Shown here piece by piece: positions 33,389 to 42,567 of a stretch of DNA of 64,000 nt. Numbering within the stretch: the first letter of the stretch is position 1; each line of letters opens with the position of its first letter. A program made the translations under genes and the position numbers. The stretch spans positions 682,001 to 746,000 of the forward strand of contig PNKZ01000001.1 of the NCBI GenBank assembly GCA_013822735.1, written 5' to 3'. This DNA is from Pirellula sp. (GTDB taxonomy: Bacteria > Planctomycetota > Planctomycetia > Pirellulales > PNKZ01). The notes under the pieces are model-generated. The model made no database searches. It saw only the letters and a program-made list of their open reading frames with translations, and had not been told where the DNA came from.

Positions 33389-34360
33389 CTATTCGCTATC
33401 TCGCGCCGCCGCTCCGCACACGAGCCAGAGCGCGGCCATGCGCACGGCCAGGCCGTTGGTCACTTGCGACAGGATCAGCGAGTGCGGGCCGTCGGCCACG
33501 TCGGTCGTGACTTCGACGCCCCGGTTGATGGGGCCGGGCGCGAGAATCAATACGCCGTCTTTCGCGCGATCCATCCGCTGCCGGTTCATCGCGTACAAGT
33601 GGGCATATTCGCGGACCGACGGGAACGGTCGGGTCGATTGCCGCTCGAATTGGATGCGGAGCAGGTTGAGGACGTCGCAGCGCGGCAAGATGTCGTCGAG
33701 GTTGTGCGAGATTTCGACGCCGAACTCGCGCCACAGCGGCGAGACGAGCGTCGCCGGGCCGCAGAGGATGACGTGGGCGCCGAGCTTGCGCAGGCCCCAA
33801 ATGTTCGACCGGGCCGTGCGGCTAAATTGAATGTCGCCCACCAAGGCGACCGTCAGACCGGCGAGCGTTCCTCGTTGTTGGCGGATCGTCAGGATGTCGA
33901 GCAGCCCTTGCGTCGGGTGTTCGTGCGGCCCGTCGCCGGCGTTGATCACCGAGCAATTCAAGTTGTTGGCCAGCAAGTGCGGCACGCCCGGCGTGCGATG
34001 GCGACACACCACGAGGTCGATCCCCATCGCCTCGATGTTCTTCGCCGTGTCGATGACGGTCTCCCCCTTCGACATGCTCGAACTGCCGGAGGCGAAATCG
34101 AGCGTATCGCCGCCGAGGCGGCGCATCGCGAGCGAAAAGCTGAGCCGAGTGCGCGTGGAGTTTTCGAAGAACAGGTTCGCACAGGTTCGGCCGGTGAGCA
34201 CCGGAATTTTCCGTGTGCAATCGTCGGTCGCTTCTTTGAACATCTCGGCGGAGTCGAGAAGGATGTTTAATTCCTCGACGCTGAGGTCTTCCAAACCGAG
34301 CAAATGTCGGCGGGTCCAAGCGGAGGGAATACTGCCGATTTCACTCACGTCGAGACTCAT
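33389..34360 (-). CDS. pyrB: aspartate carbamoyltransferase catalytic subunit
   Basis: 323 residues from ATG 34360 ([10 protein letters not shown]); an alternative at 34402 adds 14 residues. Carbamoyl-phosphate site [12 protein letters not shown] (~64-75), HxxT block [17 protein letters not shown] region (~125), and GPINRGVEV near the end. It condenses carbamoyl phosphate with aspartate. No pyrI regulatory subunit follows, so this is probably the class without that subunit. Same operon as pyrC. Confidence 0.95.
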   Translation of the reverse strand: MSLDVSEIGSIPSAWTRRHLLGLEDLSVEELNILLDSAEMFKEATDDCTRKIPVLTGRTCANLFFENSTRTRLSFSLAMRRLGGDTLDFASGSSSMSKGETVIDTAKNIEAMGIDLVVCRHRTPGVPHLLANNLNCSVINAGDGPHEHPTQGLLDILTIRQQRGTLAGLTVALVGDIQFSRTARSNIWGLRKLGAHVILCGPATLVSPLWREFGVEISHNLDDILPRCDVLNLLRIQFERQSTRPFPSVREYAHLYAMNRQRMDRAKDGVLILAPGPINRGVEVTTDVADGPHSLILSQVTNGLAVRMAALWLVCGAAARDSE

Positions 34361-34512
34361 GGCGACGGCCTTTGCCGCTAGGGAAGCGGCTCTTGCGTGC
34401 AACTGCCGGCCCGAAGCAGGCCGCGCGCTTCACGAGATTGTAACAGCGGTCGATTTGCTCGCAAGCGACCGGAAAACGCCGCTCCCGGCGATGCTGGTTA
34501 TAATCGGATGTT

Positions 34513-35253
34513 ATGGAAAAAAGTTTGGGAAAGATCTCGATCGTTGCGGCCGATGCGGGCTTGCGCGCGCGCGTTGCGGCGGCGCTTGCCGAGCGTGCGG
34601 AGATCGATTTCGGGACGTCGCCGGCCGAGGCGGATGTCGAACTACGGGCCGACATGACGGAGGCCGAGTTCGCGCGCACAGTCGAGCTTTTGGCAAAGCT
34701 CGCGGCGGCCCGCGCCGAGCTACGTCGCGCCGCCGACGGAGCGCGCCATTGGGCGCGGCTCGCCGAAATCGATTCTCTCACGGAATTGCCGAATCGTCGC
34801 GCTTGGGACGATGCGCTGGCCGCGGCCTTGCACGAGGCGGCGGACAAGCAGCCGCTGTGTTTGGCGCTCGTCGATCTCGACGACTTCAAGCGCGTGAACG
34901 ACGAGCGCGGCCATCCTGTCGGTGATCAGGTCCTGCAAGCGCTGGCCGACGGGTTGCGTTCGGCCGTGCGACGCGGGGACGTCGCCGCGCGGATCGGCGG
35001 CGACGAGTTCGGCCTGTTGCTTCCGCAGCTCGCGCCGGAGCAGGCTCCCGCAGTCCTCAAGCGCATTCGAAATGCCGTGGCGGCGCGACTTGCCGAACGC
35101 CGACTCCCGGCGGTCACTTGCAGCATCGGCTTCGCGGGACGTAGCCCGGAGCTACCGAATGCCGCACTACTCTTGGCCGCCGCCGACGCAGCTCTGCACG
35201 CGGCGAAGCGCGCCGGTCGGAACCGCATTGAAGCGGCCGCCGACTTGAGTTAG
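34513..35253 (+). CDS. diguanylate cyclase (GGDEF) protein
   Basis: 246 residues. The first ~75 residues form a short alpha/beta segment plus helix (ISIVAADAGLRARVAAAL), resembling a degenerate receiver domain without a visible phosphoacceptor Asp. The GGDEF domain begins at ~85 (DSLTELPNRRAW) with active-site GGDEF at 162-166 and the inhibitory I-site RRGD at 153-156, five residues upstream. No transmembrane segment. It makes cyclic di-GMP; partner for the HD-GYP protein at 59157. Confidence 0.93.
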   Translation: MEKSLGKISIVAADAGLRARVAAALAERAEIDFGTSPAEADVELRADMTEAEFARTVELLAKLAAARAELRRAADGARHWARLAEIDSLTELPNRRAWDDALAAALHEAADKQPLCLALVDLDDFKRVNDERGHPVGDQVLQALADGLRSAVRRGDVAARIGGDEFGLLLPQLAPEQAPAVLKRIRNAVAARLAERRLPAVTCSIGFAGRSPELPNAALLLAAADAALHAAKRAGRNRIEAAADLS

Positions 35254-35267
35254 TTGGAAAGTTATAT

Positions 35268-35357
35268 CGGGTGCCTGGGGTTGGAGCCGAAGGCGAAACC
35301 CCAGTCTCCGACATCACGAACTTCTGGGGCATCGCTGCGCTCTGCCCCAGCCACCCG
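35268..35357. repeat. palindromic element CGGGTGCCTGGGG/CCCCAGCCACCCG
   Basis: Outer arms CGGGTGCCTGGGG (35268-35280) and CCCCAGCCACCCG (35345-35357) pair with one mismatch. Inside are two hairpins, CTGGGGTT/AACCCCAG (35275-35304) and CTGGGGCA/TGCCCCAG (35324-35350). It lies between convergent genes and may act as a two-way terminator. Confidence 0.75.
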
Positions 35358-35374
35358 GATCGACTGAATGGAAT

Positions 35375-36058
35375 CTAGTCGTGCGCCGTACGGGCGCTGC
35401 GCATCCGAGGGCCGCCGAGAAGTTGCAGCAGCTCTTCGGTGACGAGATCCGCCAGGAGTTCGTGGCCGGCAAGGTTTGGATGCGTACCGTCTTGCAAGAG
35501 GTCGGCGGCCTGCGGCTCGGCGCGGAACGCCCGATGCGCATCGACCAGCGGTAAGTTCATCGCGTCGGCCAACCCGCGCACGACGTCGGCGTAATGTTGC
35601 ATGACGTCGCAAAGCGTCTCCTGAGAGTTGCCGTGCTCGTCACTGCCACGATCGACAATGCGTCGCATGCCGCCGGCCGGGACATAGCGCGGATTGGGGA
35701 CAATCAAGATCGGCCGCGCTCCGAGCGTCGTCGTGCGGTCGATGAGTTCCAGCATGTTCGCTGCAAACTCGGCGGGGCTCCGCGGCGCGCGTCCCTCAGG
35801 GGGCAAGGCGTCGTTGAGCCCGACGTTGAAGGCCACCCAATCCGGATCGTGGGCCGTGACCATGCGGTGATAGCGTTTGAGCAGATAGCCGCTGTCGGCG
35901 CCGTCGAGCGCATTGCAGAGCACCTCGACATTGAGCCCTCGCTCTTGGAGGCGCTCGGCCGTGAGGCAAACATACGACGGTCTGCCGCCGAGGCCGAAGC
36001 CTGCCGTGACCGAATCGCCGATAAACAATATTCGCACGCCGCGCGGCATATCCATCAC
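35375..36058 (-). CDS. cytoplasmic SGNH/GDSL-family hydrolase
   Basis: 227 residues with no signal peptide. Block I IGDSVTAGFG (nucleophile Ser), block III GLND, block V DGTHPNLAGH with catalytic Asp and His. SGNH enzymes are esterases or lipases acting on small or sugar esters; the substrate is not predictable. Lone gene between a GGDEF gene and bioA. Confidence 0.88.
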   Translation of the reverse strand: MMDMPRGVRILFIGDSVTAGFGLGGRPSYVCLTAERLQERGLNVEVLCNALDGADSGYLLKRYHRMVTAHDPDWVAFNVGLNDALPPEGRAPRSPAEFAANMLELIDRTTTLGARPILIVPNPRYVPAGGMRRIVDRGSDEHGNSQETLCDVMQHYADVVRGLADAMNLPLVDAHRAFRAEPQAADLLQDGTHPNLAGHELLADLVTEELLQLLGGPRMRSARTAHD

Positions 36059-36311
36059 CTAGCATACCGTGTGCCCGAAGTTGGCCGGCATCCGTACTGC
36101 GGCCCCCGCTATTTTTACGCGGGCCGGCAGCTCCGGGTTCGTTTTCGTCAGACTCTCAGTGCAAATCTTGCGTGGCAGTCGAACCCTTCGGTCGGATTCT
36201 AAACGTGTCAGGCAAATAAAGTCACGAACAAAAAAGTTACGCCGACGAAAGAAACTTGCCGCCCGTTGGTAAGCTGCGCAAGCAACGCCGGTCGTCCCGT
36301 TTGCCGGCGTG

Positions 36312-37661
36312 CTACCGCATGGCAACTTCGATGCCATGTTCGATCGCGAGCATGAGCTGATCGATTTCGTCGAGAGAGATGGAAAGCGGGGGGAACATTA
36401 CAAGCGTGTTTCCCAGCGGCCGCAGCAGCACCCCGCGCTCGCGCGCGGCGCGGCAGGCCAAGTGTCCGCGACGCTCACGGAACGCAAATGGACGGGCCGT
36501 TGCGCGATCTTCCACCAGTTCGATGGCTCGAATAAGACCACGTCCGCGAACATCGCCGACGTTCGGATGTTGCGCAATGCGCCGCAAGTGCATTTCAAGG
36601 CGTTCGACTTTGGCGGGGAGCTTTGCGAGCGTTTGCTCTTCGGCGAACACATCGAGCGAGGCGAGCGCCACCGCGGCGCCGAGAGGATTACCGCAGTAGG
36701 TGTGCCCATGATAAAACTGCCGCGAAGCCTCGTACGGTCCGAGAAACGCTTGCCAGAGTTCGTCGGTCGCCAGCGTGGCGGCGAGCGGCAAATAGCCGCC
36801 GGTGAGGCCCTTGGCGAGGCAGAGCAAGTCGGGCGTCACGTCCTCGTGCTCGCAGGCAAACATCCGGCCGGTGCGGCCGAAACCGACGGCCACTTCGTCG
36901 GCGATGAGCAGCACGTTATAACGCCGAGTCAGTTCGCGGAGGCCGCGCAGGTAGCCGCTCGGGTGGGTAAGGATGCCGGCAGCGCATTGAATGAGCGGCT
37001 CGATCACCACGGCGGCAATCCGCGCATGCTCGCGCCGCAGAAGTTCTTCGGCCTGCGCGAGATAGTAGCCGCAGGCATCGGCCGCGTTGACTCCCGGCGG
37101 CAAGCGATAGGTTTGCGGCGCGGGAAGTCGCAAGGTTTCGAAGAGCAGGGGGGCGAACATCGCGTGGAAACGCTCGACCCCGCCGACACTGACGCTGCCG
37201 AGCGTGTCGCCGTGGTAGCCGTCGGTAAAGGCGACATAGCAAGACTTCGCCGGCCGAGGATCCGGCCGCTGCCGCCAATATTGGAACGCCAACTTCAACG
37301 CGACTTCCACGGCGGTGGCGCCGGAGTCGGAAAAGAAAACGTGCTCCAGGCCCGGCGGTGCGATTTCCGTAAGCCGTTTGGCGAGCGTGATCGCCGGCAC
37401 GTTCGAGGCCCCCAGCGCCGTGGTGTGGGCCACGCGGTCGAGTTGCTCGCGGAGGGCCGCATCGAGCCGGGGGTGGCGATGTCCGTGGAGGTTGCACCAG
37501 AGGCTGCCGACGCCGTCGAGATAGGCGCGCCCCTCGATATCGTAGAGCGTGCAACCTTCGGCCCGCTCGATCACCAGCGGCTCGTAGTCGGCCATCTGGG
37601 TGAACGGGTGCCAGAAGTGCTCGCGATCCCAGCGGTAGAGGTCGTCAATGTTTGACATCAT
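36312..37661 (-). CDS. bioA: adenosylmethionine-8-amino-7-oxononanoate aminotransferase
   Basis: 449 residues. PLP lysine in CLAKGLTGGY (K284), Asp in LLIADEVAVGFGRTGRMF (D255), and substrate-binding WHPFTQMADYEP at the N-terminus, characteristic of BioA in biotin synthesis (it uses SAM as amino donor). The start lies in a repeat arm; ATG 37661 and ATG 37658 are both possible. Confidence 0.93.
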   Translation of the reverse strand: MMSNIDDLYRWDREHFWHPFTQMADYEPLVIERAEGCTLYDIEGRAYLDGVGSLWCNLHGHRHPRLDAALREQLDRVAHTTALGASNVPAITLAKRLTEIAPPGLEHVFFSDSGATAVEVALKLAFQYWRQRPDPRPAKSCYVAFTDGYHGDTLGSVSVGGVERFHAMFAPLLFETLRLPAPQTYRLPPGVNAADACGYYLAQAEELLRREHARIAAVVIEPLIQCAAGILTHPSGYLRGLRELTRRYNVLLIADEVAVGFGRTGRMFACEHEDVTPDLLCLAKGLTGGYLPLAATLATDELWQAFLGPYEASRQFYHGHTYCGNPLGAAVALASLDVFAEEQTLAKLPAKVERLEMHLRRIAQHPNVGDVRGRGLIRAIELVEDRATARPFAFRERRGHLACRAARERGVLLRPLGNTLVMFPPLSISLDEIDQLMLAIEHGIEVAMR

Positions 37662-37724
37662 TTAGCCGCGACTTTTGTCGTCGCGCTCCGAAGTTCGCGC
37701 GGAGGCGAGCTCCGCGGCTAAATG
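37659..37724. repeat. CATTTAGCCGCG inverted repeat at the bioA start
   Basis: Perfect 12-bp arms CATTTAGCCGCG (37659-37670) and CGCGGCTAAATG (37713-37724). The left arm contains the bioA start codon. A relative of the GCTTAGCC family (shared TTAGCC core). Confidence 0.7.
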
Positions 37725-37734
37725 AAGGGGACAC

Positions 37735-38535
37735 TTACCAGATGACCGAGACCGGCGTGCCGGCGCGGACGCCGAGCATCATCTCCGCGCTGTCGCCGAC
37801 GATCGCCAATTCCAGGTAGCCGCTGGAGCCGATGATGGCCACGAGCGTCATGGGAGGCTGATCGCCGTAGGTGCGAAACAACCCTTGGGTTTCGTGCTCG
37901 TCGCAACGAACGCAGACCTGTTCCGGATCGGTCGGGACGTCGGTGAGCTTGTCCGCCGCGATGTCGGTCACGAGGTTGCCGAACGAGTCGATCGATCGGA
38001 CCGTGCCCTTAATTTTTCCCGGCATGACGCTGACCTCGGACCAAGGGATCTCGACGAGCTTCGCTAACGGCGGTCCCAATGCGCGCGGGTCGAGCCCAAG
38101 GCTCAGCCGCGCCGCCACCGGGGCCAAGATATCCCGACCGTGAAAAGTGTTCGACACGGTCGGCAGCCAGTATTGCCGGCTTTCCAACGCGACGATTGTA
38201 GTGGGGGGCGACCGCCGAGCCAAGCGACTCAGCACGCCGTTGTCGGGAGCGAGGTAAACGGCCGATTCCCAGGCCGCGTAGATCATTTTTCGGGCGGTTC
38301 CCACGCCCGGGTCGACCACGACGACGTGAATCGTCCCCTCGGGCCAATACGGGGCGACTTCCTCCAGGACCCAGGCGGCGTTGCGAATATCCTGCGGCGG
38401 AATCGAGTGCGTGACGTCGACGATCCGCACCGCCGGATGGTGAGACAGAATCACGCCCTTCATCGCCGCGACGTAAGGGCTGTCGCGACCGAAGTCGGTC
38501 GTGAGCGTGATGACCGGAGCGAGCGACGTCGTCAT
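37735..38535 (-). CDS. SAM hydroxide adenosyltransferase (DUF62 family)
   Basis: 266 residues. TTDFGRDSPYVAAMKG, VVDPGVGTARK, YLAPDNGVLS and SNTFHGRD are conserved motifs of the DUF62 family, which cleaves S-adenosylmethionine with water to adenosine and methionine; related enzymes are fluorinases. DSFGNLVTDI precedes the C-terminal domain. It ends just before bioA (which uses SAM) on the same strand, though separated by a repeat. Confidence 0.92.
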   Translation of the reverse strand: MTTSLAPVITLTTDFGRDSPYVAAMKGVILSHHPAVRIVDVTHSIPPQDIRNAAWVLEEVAPYWPEGTIHVVVVDPGVGTARKMIYAAWESAVYLAPDNGVLSRLARRSPPTTIVALESRQYWLPTVSNTFHGRDILAPVAARLSLGLDPRALGPPLAKLVEIPWSEVSVMPGKIKGTVRSIDSFGNLVTDIAADKLTDVPTDPEQVCVRCDEHETQGLFRTYGDQPPMTLVAIIGSSGYLELAIVGDSAEMMLGVRAGTPVSVIW

Positions 38536-38570
38536 GGTGCGGCGGACGATTCAAAATTGGGGCGGAGCAG

Positions 38571-38609
38571 CAAAAAAGAAGGCCCGAGGACGGATGTCCC
38601 CGGGCCTTC
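38571..38609 (-). terminator. Rho-independent terminator of the sigma factor gene
   Basis: Minus strand: a 14-bp stem (38596-38609 with 38578-38591, one A-C mismatch) followed by TTTTTTG (38577-38571). It follows the rpoD stop at 38640 by 30 bp and precedes the SAM-enzyme gene. Confidence 0.85.
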
Positions 38610-38639
38610 GCGTACCAGTTTACGTTTTCAAGCGGCGGA

Positions 38640-40202
38640 CTAGTCCAAGAAGCCGGTCAGTTCTGCGGCGCGGCTCGGTTGTTGCAGCTTGCGAACCGCC
38701 TTGGCTTCGATTTGGCGGATACGTTCACGCGTCACCTTGAAGATGTGGCCCACTTCTTCGAGGGTGTAGCTGTAACCGTCGCCGAGACCGTAGCGGAGCT
38801 TGATGATTTCCCGTTCGCGGTAGCTCAACGACTTGAGCACCTTATTGATCCGCGTACGGAGCATTTCTTGCGCGGCGCCGATGGCCGGGCTTTCGACCGT
38901 GCCGTCCGGCAGCAAGTCGCCGAAGTGGCTGTCTTCGCTATTGCCCACCGGGCGATCAAGCGAGATCGGGAAGCGGCTCATCGCCAACACGCGGCGGGCT
39001 TCTTCCGTCGGCACGCCGGCGGCCTTGGCCGTTTCTTCAATCGTCGGCTCACGGCCGAGTTCTTGCAGCAGCTTCCGCGACACGTTGCGCACCTTCGACA
39101 TGGTTTCCACCATGTGGACCGGAATGCGAATCGTGCGGCTTTGGTCGGCGACGGCCCGCGTGATGGCTTGGCGAATCCACCACGTGGCGTACGTGCAGAA
39201 CTTAAAGCCGCGGCGATATTCGAACTTATCGACGGCCCGCATTAGGCCGGCGTTGCCTTCTTGGATGAGGTCCAAGAAGCTCAAGCCGCGGTTGCGATAC
39301 TTCTTGGCGATCGACACGACCAAGCGCAAGTTGCCTTCCGACAAGCCGCGCTTGGCACGTTGGTATTCCGTGTAAGTGCTCTTGAGATAGGCGACGCGCT
39401 TCCGCAGGCTCGTCGGCGTTTCTTGGCAAGCGACGAGAATCTTGCGGAAGTCCGAGACCATCTTTTGGCGGTCGTCGAGCGGGCCGCGGTTGGCCTTGCT
39501 GGCGACGATCTTGGCGCGCAGTTCATCGACCCGCCGGCTGAACTCTTCCAGCGTCCGAATTTTTTGTTCGATGCGTTGGGTACGCAAACCGAGCTCTTCG
39601 ACCAAGCGCACGGCGCGACGGCGCTGACGGCCGAGCCGACGCCATGCTTCCTTCCGTTCGCTCGTCTTGAAGCTCTTGCCGGCGGCGATTTGGTAATCTT
39701 TCCGATTACGCCGGAGCAACACGTCGAGCGTCCGCAGGTTGTGCGGGAACCGCCCCATGATCTGCTCTTTTTCCAAGTGATCGGTCACCGACACCTGCAC
39801 GGTGCGGTCGAACGGCAACTCGCCGAGATGCACGCGGCGCAGAATGCGCACGGCGTCTTGAATCACAAAATCACATTCCAGCAGCTTCCGACGGAAGCGG
39901 GCACGGGTGATTTCGATTTGCTTGGCGAGCGCGATTTCTTGTTGGCGCGTGAGCAGCGGGATTTCGCCCATCTGCGTCAGGTACATGCGCACCGGATCGT
40001 CGGACCACGAATCGTTGTCGTCCGGACTGATCAGCAGTTCGTCGGCTTTGAGTTCCGGCTCGGCATCAAGGTCTTCGGCCGGACTCAAATCGTCTTCTTC
40101 GACCAACTCGTCGACTGCTTCGTCCTTATCGACCAATTCCGCCGCTTCTTCTGCGCTCGGCGTCTCTTCGTCTTCCAAGTCTTCCAACAATGCGTCGTAC
40201 AA
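38640..40202 (-). CDS. rpoD: primary RNA polymerase sigma factor (sigma-70)
   Basis: 520 residues. A very acidic N-terminus (~1-65) stands in place of a typical region 1.1. Region 1.2 is [21 protein letters not shown]; a ~150-residue non-conserved segment follows; region 2 includes [53 protein letters not shown]; region 3 [14 protein letters not shown]; region 4.2 [20 protein letters not shown]. This is the housekeeping factor that recognises -35/-10 promoters. The promoter is probably in the unusual 0.9-kb region upstream. Confidence 0.96.
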   Translation of the reverse strand: MYDALLEDLEDEETPSAEEAAELVDKDEAVDELVEEDDLSPAEDLDAEPELKADELLISPDDNDSWSDDPVRMYLTQMGEIPLLTRQQEIALAKQIEITRARFRRKLLECDFVIQDAVRILRRVHLGELPFDRTVQVSVTDHLEKEQIMGRFPHNLRTLDVLLRRNRKDYQIAAGKSFKTSERKEAWRRLGRQRRRAVRLVEELGLRTQRIEQKIRTLEEFSRRVDELRAKIVASKANRGPLDDRQKMVSDFRKILVACQETPTSLRKRVAYLKSTYTEYQRAKRGLSEGNLRLVVSIAKKYRNRGLSFLDLIQEGNAGLMRAVDKFEYRRGFKFCTYATWWIRQAITRAVADQSRTIRIPVHMVETMSKVRNVSRKLLQELGREPTIEETAKAAGVPTEEARRVLAMSRFPISLDRPVGNSEDSHFGDLLPDGTVESPAIGAAQEMLRTRINKVLKSLSYREREIIKLRYGLGDGYSYTLEEVGHIFKVTRERIRQIEAKAVRKLQQPSRAAELTGFLD

Positions 40203-41106
40203 AGCCCTGCTCCTAACTAAATGTTCGTGGGAAGCGTTACCGCGCCGTGCCTACCTGGCCGCATAAGGTGGTAGATCCTCATTACGACACCGAACTCGCA
40301 GTTCCGTCACGCTGCTCAGATCAACGAACAGATTCCGTTGCCGGAATAATGTCCGTCGACGAAGCGACGCAAACGAAGTTACAAGCCGGGCGGGCCGGGT
40401 CAGGAAATGGTTATTTAGGTGAACCGCAAAACAAACTTCGGGATCGTCCAAAACGAAAGTCGGGTCGTCGATTCGTCGGGTCGACATGGTTTGCAAAGGC
40501 GCGTGTCGCAGAGGCTAAGGATTGGAAAGTTGCCTCCTGCAGTGAGCCACGGCTTTTGCGGTTCATCATTCCCCGTAAGCCATCGAATTATCTTCATCGA
40601 GGTGGGGAAATTCCAACGAATTCTAACACGATTTTCGTACCTACTTGGAGAGTGCCGCACGGTTGGCAAAAAATGACTGTTATTGGACTTGCGCCGTCAA
40701 CAGAACATCCATTTCTGCTCCCCAACTTAACATCAAAACAACCCAGGGTACCCAGGCTATCAAATTACCTCCAGGGACAATCGGCGGCGTTTCTCCGCAA
40801 GGTCTTCCACGTCTACCCCACTTTCGAGCAGGACACTTGGGCGGTGAGCCCTAAAGTCAAGCCTATCTCCTGCCGCTCGTGGGGCAAACGTAACCGACTG
40901 ATTCTTCTTCTCTCCACAGCCTTTACGTGCGGAACTTGCCGAACGTTCGTGCCGGCATGCCCAGAATGTCGGGGTTCCACTCCGGCTGGACTGGCCCGCT
41001 CGTGCCACTATGGCGCGTGCCCCCAGGGGGCTATCATGGTGAGTTCTTCTCGCCGAAGCGATTTCTTGCTGCTCGGCGGCCTCGCCGTTCCTTTCTGAGT
41101 ATCCGC
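40203..41106. other. 904-bp intergenic island of lower GC beside rpoD
   Basis: This interval has visibly lower GC and no repeats of the families seen elsewhere. It should hold the minus-strand promoter of rpoD and the plus-strand promoter of rluB. The only long frame is described separately. No RNA gene signature was recognised. Confidence 0.5.
40247..41098 (+). CDS. unassigned long open frame in the island beside rpoD
   Basis: 283 codons from GTG 40247; an ATG at 40349 would give ~249 residues. I recognise no domain. Third positions are roughly balanced, unlike neighbouring genes, so it is either acquired, young or non-coding. In DNA of this composition an open frame this long is unlikely by chance (stop codons about one in 23). 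It has a Cys-rich segment near residues 228-262 ([21 protein letters not shown]). It ends 8 bp before rluB. Confidence 0.25.
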   Translation: MPTWPHKVVDPHYDTELAVPSRCSDQRTDSVAGIMSVDEATQTKLQAGRAGSGNGYLGEPQNKLRDRPKRKSGRRFVGSTWFAKARVAEAKDWKVASCSEPRLLRFIIPRKPSNYLHRGGEIPTNSNTIFVPTWRVPHGWQKMTVIGLAPSTEHPFLLPNLTSKQPRVPRLSNYLQGQSAAFLRKVFHVYPTFEQDTWAVSPKVKPISCRSWGKRNRLILLLSTAFTCGTCRTFVPACPECRGSTPAGLARSCHYGACPQGAIMVSSSRRSDFLLLGGLAVPF

Positions 41107-42477
41107 ATGCCTCGCGATCAACGTCCGCCGTTTCGTAAACCTACCGGCTTTAAGAAGAAGCCCCGTAAGCAGCCCCGTCGCGACGATTCCGATGGCGATA
41201 CCGTCGACGGCGTTCGCCTCCAAAAAGTCATGGCCTCGGCGGGCATCGGCAGCCGGCGGCATTGCGAAGACCTGATCGCTGCGGGACGCGTGCAGATCAA
41301 TGGCGACATTGCCAAGCTCGGCGCTCGCGTGCCGGAAGGAGCGAAGGTCACGGTCGACGGCGAAGCGCTCCGCATTCAAAGCCGGATGGTCCACTACTTA
41401 GTCAACAAGCCGAACGGCGTCGTCTGCACCAACTACGACCAGTCGGGCCGCACGCGCGTAATCGATCTCGTGCCACAAGACGATCGGGAGCATCTCTTTC
41501 CGGTCGGCCGGCTCGATCTTTCCAGCGAAGGGCTGATCATCGTCACCAACGACGGCGAACTCGCGAACCAGTTGACGCATCCGAAGTTCGGCGTCGAGAA
41601 GACTTACCTTGCCCTGATCGCCGGTCGCCCCGAGCCCGGCGTGCTGCAGAAACTTCGCCAAGGCGTACACTTGGCCGAAGGCATAGCGCGTTGCGTCAGT
41701 GTTTACGTCAAGAAAGAAATGCCGCAGAGCACGCTGCTCGAGATCGTCCTCAACGAAGGGAAGAACCGCGAGATCCGCCGCATCTTGGCCAAGGTCGGCC
41801 ACAAGGTGCTCACGCTCAAGCGGATCGCTATCGGCGACGTGACGATGCGCAACTTGAAGCCCGGCGAGTTTCGTCCCCTTTCGCCTCGCGAACTGCGCGA
41901 TCTGCGGGAAGCGCATGCCCGAAGCCGTAAGCCGAGCCAAGCGCGTCCCGTCAAAGAAGAGGAGTTGCTCGCCGCGGCGAAACCGGCGCCTGCCGACGCC
42001 GCACCGACGGGCGAAGATCGACCGCCGCGCCGCGGAGGTGACGATCGTCCGGAACGACCTGCTTACGGGCGACGTTCCGCGAGCGGCGGTCGCTACGAAG
42101 AACGAACCGTTACACCGCGCCCGCCGCAAGACGGCCCGCGCTACGGCAAACCGCCGGCGAAGCGCACGGTGCTCGGCGGCGGCGACGGCCGCGACGGCGG
42201 CGATGATCGCCGCGGCGGCAAGCGAGGCTTCGAACGTCGGGGTTCTGGAAGACCTGGCGCCGGACGACCCGGCGGTGCGCCTGCGGGCGGACGTCCGCCG
42301 TTCGGCAAACGTCCTCCTTCGCGCGGCGGCGATGAAGGGGAATCGCTCGGCGCTCACCCGGCGCCGGAGCCGCCCCGCAGCGTCCAACCGGAAGGAATCA
42401 ACGGTCGCGTGCCGAAGAAGTTTGCCCGTAAGCGCCGTCCGACGCCGCTCTTTCCTAAGCGGAAGAAACGGGGATAA
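41107..42477 (+). CDS. rluB: RluB/RsuA-family pseudouridine synthase with a long Arg/Gly/Pro-rich tail
   Basis: 456 residues from ATG 41107 (MPRDQRPPFRK); upstream in-frame ATGs are in non-conserved sequence. N-terminal basic segment, S4 domain (LQKVMASAGIGSRRHCEDLI), catalytic domain with GRLDLSSEGLIIVTNDG (catalytic Asp in GRLD), KTYLALIAG, EGKNREIRRILAKVGHKV. The last ~180 residues are low complexity, rich in Arg, Gly, Pro and Asp, beyond the usual ~250. It isomerises uridine in 23S rRNA; the tail may bind RNA. Confidence 0.92.
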   Translation: MPRDQRPPFRKPTGFKKKPRKQPRRDDSDGDTVDGVRLQKVMASAGIGSRRHCEDLIAAGRVQINGDIAKLGARVPEGAKVTVDGEALRIQSRMVHYLVNKPNGVVCTNYDQSGRTRVIDLVPQDDREHLFPVGRLDLSSEGLIIVTNDGELANQLTHPKFGVEKTYLALIAGRPEPGVLQKLRQGVHLAEGIARCVSVYVKKEMPQSTLLEIVLNEGKNREIRRILAKVGHKVLTLKRIAIGDVTMRNLKPGEFRPLSPRELRDLREAHARSRKPSQARPVKEEELLAAAKPAPADAAPTGEDRPPRRGGDDRPERPAYGRRSASGGRYEERTVTPRPPQDGPRYGKPPAKRTVLGGGDGRDGGDDRRGGKRGFERRGSGRPGAGRPGGAPAGGRPPFGKRPPSRGGDEGESLGAHPAPEPPRSVQPEGINGRVPKKFARKRRPTPLFPKRKKRG

Positions 42478-42567
42478 TCGGGCCGTCGCTCCTCGCCGCG
42501 CAGCTCCGGCCGCGCGACGAAGATCCCCACTTCCTTAAGGCCCCCAGCGAGTCGTTTGCGATCCGTC

